NCBI GenBank assembly: GCA_013396655.1
Contig: WBMV01001245.1
Coordinates: 339,013-403,012, forward strand
Direction: 5' to 3'
From: Campylorhamphus procurvoides
Lineage: Eukaryota; Chordata; Aves; Passeriformes; Dendrocolaptidae
Length of the DNA stretch: 64,000 nt
The notes below the pieces were generated by a model that did not search any database, had not been told where the DNA came from, and saw nothing but the letters and a program-made list of their open reading frames with translations. The translations under genes were made by a program, and so were the position numbers. Below are positions 13,642 to 23,368 of this stretch, piece after piece. How positions within the stretch are numbered: the first letter of the stretch is position 1; every line of letters starts with the position of its first letter.

Positions 13642-15800
13642 TGAAAGCAAATTTACTTTTTTGAAAAGTAGGCTTTTGTACAACCCCAATTGTTTCTGTA
13701 TTTTCCATCAATATTTTTCCTCCTCTTTAGTTTCCAAAGAGATCTACATGTCTGCACAAATATCTTTGCAACAAAATTGAAACCATAGCATTTTCTGGAA
13801 ACAGAATTTATGTTTGTGCAAAAGTACTTAAATCCATAGGTAGAAAAGAAAAGCAAATACATCACGGTATTAAAACAGAAAAAATAGCTTTACATTGCTT
13901 AACTTAATCACAAGAGAAGCTGAAGAATTAGTACAGATTTCATGTAAAATCTGTTTGAGTAATGAGATTCCTGATAGCTTTGGTGAGCGTAGTTCACACC
14001 TCAAAAGGAACGTCTTTTCAAAATTACCTTGATAATACCAGAGCCATGGTTTCTACACTTGCTCTCAGCAGAGTGGACGCATGTCAGGTCTGCTGACGTG
14101 TGGTAGGATGTATACCACACAGTAAATATGAATACCACTTCCTGAACAGCTCCATTTCCTTCAGAGGTGAGGGTGTATTTCAGATGAGAGATGCTGGACA
14201 TCTTTCATGCTGGTGTAGGGCAACTGTGATGGTCTGGTAAGAGTTTCAGCCCTCCATACAGTCCCCACCAGGTCCCAGCACACCAGGATATGGTGGCCAA
14301 ATGACAGGTGTCCCAGCCGGCTGCTTTTAATGGTGCAGATTGGAAACAACAGTTGCAAATACATAGTCATAATCTTTTTCAATTGCAAAGAGGCATTTAG
14401 AATTTGGGGATCAATTCAACATTTACAAAGTAGAGAAATGTTGTCCCTTGGAGGATGCGGTTATTTTTGGAACTTATGCAGTATTCAAGGATCCTCAAAA
14501 TGCACAGCTTAGTCAGTCTTTGGTTAAGATCCACATGATGCTATTCTTACAATGTGATCCAGTGTATTTGTGTAGATTAATATGAGCTACTTTTGTATTT
14601 GTTGAATACTTCTTCCTCTTTGTCTTCTCTCTCTTTTCTTTTTTATTTTATTTTTATTTTTTCCCAAACTGATTTCTTATTGAGAACTGGAGACAAAGCA
14701 TGCAGGGCCTGACTGGCATGTGCTGAGCAAATCATGGTCAATACCATAGAGGGAAAGAGATGGGAGGAGGGGCTGAAGACTGAGCAACATATAAGAGCAG
14801 CAGAAAACAGAAAAACAAAGGATTAGTGGAAAACAGGACTGGCCAGCATTCCACAGTCACTCATCTTTTCAACAAGCAGCTCATAAACGCACATATATGC
14901 TCTTCACACACACACAAAGAGAGATCAGAAACAGAGATGCAGTAAACAGGGAAACAACATCCCACTCCCAGTGCTCTTAGGGACAGACGCCATAAGAGCA
15001 GTTCCCAGTGACTTTAGGGGCATTTGTTTGTGCACAGCTGATGGGCACCTGGGGCCCCTTGGAGTCCCAAAGAAGAAATGTGACAGCCAGAAAAGAAAAT
15101 GTTGGTCATAACTTCTCCAATTACGCAGTGAAAATGTTTATGTAAAACTATGTCAGGCTCAGTAAAAACTCCCCCTCACTACCCCCATTCCTTTAATATC
15201 CAGCAGCATCACTCACAATCTGTTGGACTGCCACGGGGATAGTACCCCCTAGAAACAGGCCTGCCTCCAAAAAAGCCACTTCTGGTATGCATTGCAACTC
15301 TTTTAAAGGAAAATGCTGTAATTCAGCTCCCATGGGAAAGGAATAATCTGAGATATCTCTAGTTGTGCAGGCATGATCTTATGAACCAGGTCTGTTGGGA
15401 TACTGGGACTAGTGCTGGTACAAGCACTGCATTCCCTCTGTTGCTCTTGGCCAGGAGCAAAGGCCTCATCGTTACAGTGATTACAGTTCATTACACTATC
15501 CCTCACTTCAGGTCCCTTTTGGAAAGTTTAGCTTGTCTATTTTGCTTGCTTACCAAAAGCAAATGCAACTAAAGGAAAAGTCAGGGCTAATGTCCTGCCT
15601 GCACTGGCTACCCATGACTTGTCTGAGTTATGTTATCACTTCCAGGGGGATGAAAGCCCCATGCTGTGGCTGGTAGTTTTGCCTCCAGTGAACAATATTG
15701 ATCGAAGAATTGAGTCAGCTATTCCAGTCATTGTTATAATACACAAAAATGTAAAACATTTTGTATAACTTTTTTGTTTGTTTTAAATAACAATGAGCAA
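13642..15800. other. no gene recognised
   Basis: This stretch holds only short frames (75 codons or less) and a T-rich patch near 14,638-14,662. I see no splice-bounded exon or named repeat. Confidence 0.55.
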
Positions 15801-15959
15801 CCTTTTTCTTTTTCTTTTTTCCTTTTCCTTTTCCTTTTCCTTTTCCTTTTCCTTTTCCTTTTCCTTTTCCTTTTCCTTTTCCTTTTCCTTTTCCTTTTTC
15901 CTTTTCCTTTTCTTTTTTCCTTTTCCTTTTCTTTTCCTTTTTTTGCTTTTTGTTTTTTT
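15801..15959 (+). repeat. hexanucleotide polypyrimidine microsatellite, TTTTCC-type
   Basis: The tract is pure pyrimidine except near its right end. About a dozen uninterrupted copies of a TTTTCC unit lie at about 15,821-15,897, with degenerate flanks. Read as protein it gives only artificial Phe/Leu or Phe/Ser alternation, so the long open frame across it is not a gene. Long mirror-symmetric purine/pyrimidine tracts of this kind can form triplex (H-DNA) in vitro and are length-unstable. Confidence 0.95.
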
Positions 15960-16028
15960 ATATCAGGTGTTGGCCGCAGGTCTGTTGTGTGGGCTGTGGC
16001 TTCCCACCTAGTAGCCAGCCCTGGTCCN
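15960..16028. other. unique spacer between two microsatellites, with an ambiguous base
   Basis: A GC-richer, non-repetitive segment of about 68 bases separates the two hexamer tracts and ends at an N at 16,028. It is either a genuine insert that splits one ancestral tract or the product of a local assembly join between two tracts. The N placed exactly at the restart of the repeat favours a sequencing or assembly difficulty. Confidence 0.7.
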
Positions 16029-16215
16029 TTTCTTTTTCTTTTTCTTTTTCTTTTTCTTTTTCTTTTTCTTTTTCTTTTTCTTTCCTTTTTTCCTTTTTCT
16101 TCCTTGTTTTTCTCCTCTTCTTCTTCTTCTTCTTCTTCTTCTTTCTCTTTCTCATTTTCACCGCCCCCCCCCCTTCATTTTTCTGTTTCTTTGCTTTTTC
16201 TTTTCCATTTTCTAA
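16029..16215 (+). repeat. second polypyrimidine tract: CTTTTT hexamers, then CTT triplets
   Basis: The tract opens with about nine copies of a CTTTTT unit (about 16,029-16,080). It continues through mixed pyrimidines into a run of CTT triplets (about 16,116-16,143) and a short poly-C run (16,164-16,173). Its unit differs from the upstream tract by one base, so the two could be diverged parts of one array. Confidence 0.92.
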
Positions 16216-17554
16216 TATTAAGATAATATTCCTGACCTGGGCCCTTTGTGCACAAAAAGGAACACCCTGATCAGTCTGCCCATCTTCAAGAACTTATGGA
16301 GGAACCCCAGAAGCAGGCTTCATTCAGATTAAAGGTTCATGCTGTTCCACAGTTCTGTTCAGGATAAGAGTGAGTGTCAATTATGGTATATCAACCTGTG
16401 GTGTTCAGTAGCAAGAATATGCTAGATTGATATATGAGAAGGCAGAGGGAGGGGTGAATTCCTTGGTAATGCATTGAGTGCAAAAATCCCCTCTGTTAAC
16501 AGCCATTGCTCTAAGTGAACCCCAGCTTATTCACCTTAGACTTTGCCTTCAGGTGTGCTGGCAAACCAACACCAAACCTATGCTGTTCTGCCACACATGC
16601 AGGTGAGAATTGATACACTTGCCTCTTAAAACAAGATTTATCCTTGAAAACCAGTCAGTACTGGAGAGGCTATTTTGGTGTTTTCAGGAGCCTCTCTCAG
16701 AGGGCAGATGCTTTGATGCTTTCAGTAGTGTTCTCACTCCTTCCAGGTTTCTGCAGGATCTTGTTTGTGTTTAGTGGGTCTTCCAGTGATAAATTACTTT
16801 TATTGCTCTGAACTGAAAGCAGTTGGCCTTTCCCTTGTGCAGCTCTTGAAAAAGTGCCAAAGAATCTCACTGCTCCACTTTACATAGCTTGACTATATTT
16901 AGTATGTGCTATACCACAAACTGTAACGTAGCCCATGAATCTTGCCTTTCTTCAAGACCCGTAGTGATTACAGGTTATGGTCTCAATCAAGGGCACGTTT
17001 ACATGCCTTCACATCTCATGGTTTTCCAGCTTCATCTCTTTCTTTCTAAACCTTCAGTACTATGTCCTGCACAAGAGCAAGGTCACTGGTTCATGCGTTG
17101 TTTGGAATACAGAGGAAAACTCTAGTAAAACCTCTCTATTAAAAGGCATGTTTCATACAATAACAATTTTGGCATACTTCTTCCTCACAGTTTTTTCCTT
17201 TTATTCAGAGGAGATAAGTGAGTGATTAAGATGTGAATTAGTTTCTTCATTGAACTGAAATAATTTTTGAGGGCAATCATTACTTGCTGGTTTACCACTT
17301 GCTGTTTTGTGGTGTTTCATAATAAAGAGATTTTATTTTTGAAAGCTGAAGCAAAAAATGTGCTTAAAAAAATGAAAATTGGGAGATTTTCACCAGTATG
17401 CTTTATTTTCAATTACTTAATATTTATTGGCAAAATTAAAGCATTTTGTGGGAATGTGTTCAGACTCCTATGGAACTCCAGTGGAAAGCAGGCAATATTT
17501 CTGTTTATTTAGACATCTGAACTTGACTTATTTCTTGCCATATTTTGGAAATGT
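16216..17554. other. no gene recognised; possible lost 5' part of the ERV
   Basis: I looked here for the missing 5' part of the retroviral remnant (reverse transcriptase, integrase core, gag, 5' LTR). I saw no catalytic motif in any frame and no copy of the 3' LTR start. The element therefore seems truncated or decayed beyond recognition here. Confidence 0.5.
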
Positions 17555-17805
17555 TGTTGTGGTCATCCTGCTCCTAAGAACTGCCAGGTTCTCATCTTTA
17601 GCTGGATTGTCATAGAGCCCAATGATCCTAAGTTCACACCTTAGCATTTCAACACTCTTGTAAACAGGTTCTTCTAACCACCCTCACCACAGTCAAAGTT
17701 GCTGGCAAAGGACCCTGGATTCACTACTCCAGAGTTAAGAGGGCCTCTGATCCTGGAACAACTGGAAAAACAGAGACTAATACTGATGAAGATGATGTGG
17801 TTTAA
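17555..17805 (+). pseudogene. pol: pol 3' end: integrase C-terminal fragment, broken
   Basis: The best-preserved part lies at about 17,632-17,805 in one frame. It reads VLLTT, then VKVAGKGPWIHYSRVKRA, then an acidic tail and a TAA at 17,803-17,805. This has the character of the gammaretroviral integrase C-terminal domain, where a Trp-Ile-His/Arg-Val-Lys stretch sits just before the end of pol. A weaker upstream piece at about 17,567-17,605 (VLIFSW) is in another frame. An in-frame TAA at 17,629-17,631 shows that at least one frameshift separates the two. Integrase inserts viral DNA into the host chromosome; the catalytic core is absent here. Its stop codon lies within the env leader, as in many retroviruses. 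Confidence 0.75.
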
Positions 17806-18970
17806 ACTGTTTTTCTGTGTTTATTAGCTGCATGATAAGTAACCACGTTTCAGGTTTGGAACTGAAATTTGCGTGTGGCTCTAGTCCAAAATGTATCCAA
17901 TATTCTCCATAAAAATGACTGTTGTATTTATACTCAAATGCCAACTGATGATCATAACAACTGGCCTTTAATGGTGTCTTAGTGAATGAGACAAACATTA
18001 ATAAGGATTATAAATTTCAGGATCACTCAAATGTTTTAGCATCTGGAAGTTGGACACAAGTCACTAAGGCCTACATACCTATACTCCTCAGCAACTTAAT
18101 TCCTGATCAAGAAAATTATGCACTATTCTACGTGATTATTAATGCCACAGGAAAGATTATTCTCCTCCCAAATTGTAATAAAACTGAATTTAAAATAAGA
18201 CTAGCACCAGAAATTATAACAGGATTGACACAGACACCCAGGAGAATGATTCTCCTGCAGGACTCTGGATGGAATTGGATATGTAAAAATGAAGCATGGA
18301 AAGTTTTTCCCCTTGATAAAGACTGGGCCTGTGCTCTTGGGGCTGTAATCCTAAACATGATGGTGTTTGATCCAATTGGAAAACAAAATGTGTGGATAAG
18401 AACTTCTGTAAGAAGGATAAAAAGGTCTAACAATCCCCTTGTTGAACATCCCATGAATTTTCACAGTGTGATTAGGGCTCTTGATTTTTACTCAGGAGTA
18501 ACTGAATTGGAAAAAATAATTATTAACATTTCCATTATTAACATACATTATTGAACATGTTGAAAATCACACTTCAGAAGCAATCATGGCCTTACAAAAA
18601 GAAGTTCATAGTTTGTCTCCTGTAGTTATGCAAAACAGAATGACTCTTGATTTTTTACTAGCCTCACAAGGAGGCATGTGCACAATAATCAACACCAGTT
18701 GTTGTTCTTATATAGATCAGAGAAGAAATTACTAAACTTTATTAAACATTTGGCTGAAATTTAGAAACAAACTCAAATTCCACACTAGGTAACTCTCAGT
18801 GTCTCATTGGGCTTTGAAGGTATCTTCCATAAACTTAATTCATCATGACCAAACTGAACCTGGATAAAAAAGCTGTTCTTGTTAGCTATATTCATGGTTA
18901 GTGTCTGTATAATTCACTATGAATAGATGCTGTAGCTGTCGCTCATCTTTATGGTATAATATTAAGTATG
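17786..18970 (+). pseudogene. env: env remnant, surface plus transmembrane subunits, in several frames
   Basis: This is a retroviral envelope gene in pieces. (1) A leader starts at the ATG at 17,786 with a short hydrophobic run (WFKLFFCVY) and stops at 17,825-17,827; it overlaps the end of pol. (2) A surface-subunit piece at 17,866-17,982 contains NDCCIYTQMP, which looks like a damaged CXXC isomerase motif (fourth position Tyr). (3) A 190-codon open frame (about 17,958-18,554) covers late surface subunit with a W-I-C...W-A-C-A-L-G pattern, a furin-type RRIKR at 18,411-18,425, and the start of the transmembrane subunit. (4) After a frameshift near 18,541-18,554, an open piece to the TAA at 18,733 carries the conserved heptad-repeat end and immunosuppressive-like region (about 18,631-18,675) and CX6CC (18,679-18,705). 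(5) A hydrophobic membrane-anchor-like run lies at 18,873-18,914, followed by Cys-rich codons. The surface subunit is far shorter than in intact envelopes. No functional product is expected. Confidence 0.85.
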
Positions 18971-19010
18971 AGTGGTAGACATGAGACAAGATAGAATTAT
19001 GTCATGTCTC

Positions 19011-19022
19011 TAAAGGGGGGAA
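19011..19022 (+). promoter_or_regulatory. retroviral polypurine tract (plus-strand primer site)
   Basis: An A-rich lead followed by six G and AA is immediately followed by TG. Purine runs of this shape prime plus-strand DNA synthesis in retroviruses and end exactly at the 3' LTR. Its position between the env remnant and an LTR-like sequence supports the reading. Confidence 0.8.
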
Positions 19023-19498
19023 TGATTTTTTATATGTTTGTAGATTTTAATATAACTGTATAGTTTCTCACTCTTAAGGCACCAGTTAATAGTTTCTAAA
19101 TTTATTTCTTGTCGTTTTGTGCCACATTCTTGAAATTCTGTTTAATGGTTTTTTCAAGGAAAGAGATTTTAGCAAGGACATCCTGTTTGGGACATGCCTC
19201 TGGACCAAAATAATAAGATATACTGTTGCCAAGACAAGACAGAAGGCCTAGAACCCTTGGACAGGCTCCAAAGGGACAGTCCTGAGGGTGCTACCAGGGG
19301 CAAATGGTTTTTGAGTTGGATGTACCTACTAGATAGTGAGTGTAATTAGTTAAAGCTATAAATTTGTGATAATTCTCTACTGGTGTGTATATCCATGTAC
19401 TCCGTGCAGCCGAAAGCTTTCTTTAAAGGACTGCTCTCTACCTTATCTGTACTAATATTGTTTGTGAAAGGTTTTCTTTCCTTCATTTTAGGCAACAC
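19023..19498 (+). repeat. 3' LTR of the ERV (right edge uncertain)
   Basis: It starts with TG right after the polypurine tract. A TATAAAT box at 19,357-19,363 is followed about 65 bases later by a degenerate poly(A)-like TTTAAA at 19,422-19,427 and then T-rich, U5-like sequence. Candidate CA ends lie at 19,485 and 19,498, which gives a length of about 460-475 bases. That size and box order fit a class I avian LTR. No 5' LTR is seen in the window, so target-site duplication and age cannot be judged. Confidence 0.7.
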
Positions 19499-19650
19499 AT
19501 AGTCTAGGAATTCACAGGGTCTTAAGGTTTGTCTTCATAAGCTTTGAACATTTTGAAAAGATGGAAATTATTGTGATTTCTGGAGTCTGGCAATTTTCAA
19601 ATGGCAGTTCAGTCAAGATGCTTTGCATGACCTTGAGTAGGACTGTTCAT

Positions 19651-20300
19651 AAAATGATCAAGTGGTTTGGGTTGGAAGGAATCTTAAAGATCATCTAGTT
19701 CCAATTCCCCCATGACAGGCATGGACAGCTTCCATTAGAGCGGGCTGCTCAATGTTCCATCCAGCATGGCCTTGAACATTTCCAGTGGTGGGTCATCCAC
19801 AGCTTCTCCAGGCAACATGTTCTGATGCTTCACCACCTTCTCAGTGAAGAATTTCCTCCTAATATCTAATTTAAATCTATCTTCTTTCAATTCAAAGCCA
19901 CCCCTCCTGGTTGGATCACTACATGCCCTTGTAAAAAGTCCCTCTCCAGCTTTTCTGTAAGCCTTTATGTACCATTTGGGTACTGGAAGATGGCTCGAAG
20001 GTCATCCTGGGGCCTTCTTTTTGGGATGAACAACCCCAACTCCCTCAGCCTGTCCTCACAGGATAGGTTCTCCAGGCCTCTGGTCATCTTCATGGCCTCC
20101 TCTGCTCTTGCTCCCATAGGTCCATATCTTGTGCCGAGTCCCCCAGTTCTGCAGGGGTGATCTCATGAGGGCAGAGAAGAGAGGCATAATCACCTCCTTT
20201 GACCATCTGGCCACAGTGCTTTGGATGCAGCTCAGGAAGAGATTGACTTTCTGGGCTGCAAGCACACACTGCCAGGTCATGTCCAACCTCTAATTCACAA
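19651..20300 (-). mobile_element. CR1 LINE, 3' part, minus strand
   Basis: Read on the minus strand, this carries typical CR1 3' phrases. These are a peptide frame at 20,056-20,286 (TWQCVLAAQKVN, then VIMPLFSALMRS) matching the C-terminal region of the CR1 ORF2 reverse transcriptase, then the segment with LFIPKRRP, and finally the conserved 3' tail with its GGTTGGAA-like element ending near 19,651. The body has small indels and stops. CR1 copies are normally 5'-truncated, as here, because reverse transcription starts at the 3' end and stops early. The 5' edge is uncertain: some similarity may run to about 20,345. Confidence 0.93.
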
Positions 20301-22090
20301 CCATGCTGTTGGATTCGCTGTTGGAGTCTGAATTGTCCTTCCACACCGGAAAGCCAAGTTGCAGCTGACTGAATTTAAAACCTCAGACTGCTTTGCAGAT
20401 TCCAAGACCAAGCAATAGAATTCCATGTGTTACAATCCACATTTCTCAAAACCTGAATCTGAGGTATTTTCCTTAAATGCTCATTTGGAGGCTTAGGAGA
20501 ATCCCTTATATCTATAGAAGCTTCAAACTTCAAATAAAATGATAATCTGAGGCACATGACTTCAAAAGGCATGATCTTATACAAATGTTTATGGTCATAT
20601 ATTAGGTATGAACAAGAGAAGTCCTAGAATGGTAAACCACGTGGCACAACAATTTGTCATCTGATTTTCTGTTTTTTATATTAAGGGGGAGACCTATTAA
20701 AGCTCTGTTTAGCAAATTTTACAGTTTTGACTGTTTGCACATGGAATTTATGCAAGACCTTCCCAGAAACAGGTTTACAGACATAGATTCCCAAAGTGGT
20801 GTATTTGGAAAATACCTTGAAAATAATTACTGTGATAAAATCAGATGCTCTTTTAAGAAACTTAGCATCACATTTCAGTGGCTGGCACTGTCTTCTGATA
20901 TATTGGAAGTTCTAAATCTCAAAACTGTGCTCACAGTGGGAAGCTGATCCCTTTCAGTCCGTCCCAGCATCTCTCTCTGAAGCATTACCTTTAAAAGGAT
21001 TGCAGCAGTTTCAGCACATCTGTGCTTGTGATTTTAACACCAAAATCTCTCTACTCAAATTTTATCTTTAGTAGCTGATGAAATGCACAAATAGAAGCAG
21101 ATGTCTTATGCGAAAAAGTATCACCAGAAACTTAGGAACCAGTCCAGATTCCTCAGGAATCCATATTTTCTCTAATGAGTTTGGATGGTCCTGATTTTGC
21201 ACAGTACTATGACAGGGAAATTGTGCTTATTTTTGAACCAGGAAATGATAATGCTTTTGAAGCCAATGCAAAAATGATGCTGCAGTCAAGGGTCGCACAC
21301 TCCTCTTTCAGAAAATGAGATCTGCCTCTGGGAAGAAGGCTGTGGCAGGTTGTTGCTGCCCGGAAGAGGGACAGCTTTAGCTTGCCCAACAGCCACCCTC
21401 TGCATGGCTCAGGAATTTTGATGATGGGTTTGGGATAAAGCCATGTTCATTCTTTGGCTACTAGCAGAGCCTGGATGATGCATGAAACTACTGAAGATGA
21501 AGAAGATAAAGTGGAAAAAGCAAGGCCATTTAACAGAGCCTATAAATAAGTGTTCCTGTAATCATCAAATAACTGCAAAGTGTCAGAAGTTCCAAGAGTT
21601 GAGAGGAAGACATTAAAGATAGCATTGTTCAAAGAAGAATGACATTTGCTTTCCAAAATGTTCAATTGCTTGGTCTGTATGGAGCTGGGCACACAAACTT
21701 GCTCCCGCTCCATCTTACTGCTTTCTTAATTTCCTTACTGTATGTAAAAAACATTAAAAAGTTAAGAATTTCAGGAAATTACAGGAAAATGAAATAATGG
21801 TAAAACTCTCCCTGTGGATTTCTACTACTGTATATGAACATGCCATCATAGTGAGCCATGGGTTATTCTGATTTACAATCTTCATCTCACTAATTAGAAT
21901 GAGTCATTTATATATAAGTATTTGCAAACTGATATTGAACCAATCTGCACACAAGGCAGTGACTCAGGAGAGAAAGTCAGTTTTTCAACAACCCTTAAAT
22001 CAATGAGAAACTGGAAAGGGAACAACTCTACAGACTAAAGATTGACTCTTGGATCACTATTTTTATGTATTTATAGGACTATGTTATAGA

Positions 22091-22125
22091 AATATTAAAT
22101 TAATATTAATATTAATTAATATTAA
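22091..22125. repeat. ATTA/TAAT simple repeat
   Basis: About 35 bases are made of ATTAAT-like units and are nearly self-complementary. This is a microsatellite-like tract. Confidence 0.8.
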
Positions 22126-23337
22126 ACTGTGTGAGTAGAGTTTTTTTCTGTATATGCATTACCATGCTTATGTACATTGCCAGCTTTGCCTTATATTTCT
22201 TGTTTAATTTCCAGTATAGAGAACTTTGTGCAAAATCCTAATGACCTTTCTAACCTCCTTCATTCAAAATGATGAGATGCTTTGAAAGATTAAATAAAAT
22301 TCCTTTGTTTTAATGCTAATCATAATGAAATGCAGATGATTAATGTTGCCCATTTTTATCAGTAACTGCATTTCATAAAGTTAGATGCAGCAGTAGAGCT
22401 GTTACAAGTATAACTGTATTCCCAAGGGCAATCCATTCCAAGTGCATTGGGTCTGAAAAAAAAGTTTGTTTCCAATTTCCTCACAAGAAAGTACACAGTC
22501 GAAAGACTGCTCATATTTGTATTGTATGATCATTTGACCTTTCCCACCCATGGTTAACTAGAGTACTGTTTTGAAATAAAAAACATTTTTGCCTCATGTT
22601 ACTAATTCCAGATGCTGTGAAATAAAACAATGACATATCAGTCCCTCAAAAATAGAGAGTGCTCTCTTTAAAGTCCTGAGAACAGAATACTCAGCTCTAA
22701 TTGACCTTCATGACAGTGGTTAAGTGCTGATCTTAAAGTCAAGTTGAATGACACTCAGGCACCTGATGCTATTCCCATAAAGCTGAAAAGTCCTTTGCAA
22801 CTGGCAAGAAGAGGAGTAGGATCACATTGACCTGGTAAAGAGCTTTGCTGCATAGGAAAAAATGAACATAATTATAAAATTATTTTAAAGAGGAAGGACT
22901 TGCACTCGTACTCCTGCACATCAGCTGTGTTACAGTCATGCCCACATGTGCACATCTTATCTTGGCCTTCTTTCCAACAGCTGAGCTAATTGGAACTATT
23001 TCACCTCAGCCTGGGGCTGGGAGTATCCACACGCACAGTTGCCCCAGTCCAGCCAGCAAACAGTTCTTTTCTGAGAAGTGCCAGTGAAATCTGACTGCTG
23101 ATGTCTGTGTTTCTATGCAGACTCACAACTGAACCGAAGTGTCCTTCCATTGTGAAAGTTTACCTCTGAATCAGATCATTGGAAAGAGAAGAAAACCTCT
23201 GACACAGAAGCCTGATCAGACCTGAATGATAAAATGCCTTATAACTGGTTACAGTGATGGCTTTGGTCTGGGATGCAGTGTCCTTACACAAATAATTTCC
23301 TTTTATCAAGTAGGATTTTACTTAAGAATCAAAAAGT

Positions 23338-23368
23338 AAAAAACAAACAAACAAACAAGCAAAAAAAA
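23338..23368. repeat. AAAC microsatellite
   Basis: Four AAAC-type units grade into a poly-A run. No retroposed body is recognised upstream, so I do not call it a retrogene tail. Confidence 0.8.

Larger units (their letters stand above)
17555..19498 (+). mobile_element. 5'-truncated gammaretrovirus-like endogenous retrovirus
   Basis: Four linked signals occur in the correct proviral order on the plus strand. They are an integrase C-terminal fragment (pol end), an env remnant whose leader overlaps the pol stop in a different frame, a polypurine tract, and an LTR-like sequence starting with TG. The CX6CC motif in the transmembrane subunit, the remains of a CXXC-like site in the surface subunit, and the integrase C-terminal character point to class I, gammaretrovirus-type envelopes. 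gag, most of pol and the 5' LTR are not found. Both coding parts carry frameshifts and stops, so the element cannot make virus. The left boundary is where I first see pol similarity; the right boundary is uncertain by about 15 bases. Confidence 0.85.

Noticed and set aside
15801..16215. CRISPR-like direct repeats
   Set aside because: The hexamers are contiguous with no spacers of uniform length, and the window is vertebrate nuclear DNA.
15774..16226. 150-codon open frame of alternating Phe/Leu/Ser across the polypyrimidine tract
   Set aside because: It is the translation of a simple repeat, crosses an ambiguous base, and has stop-poor composition in every forward frame.
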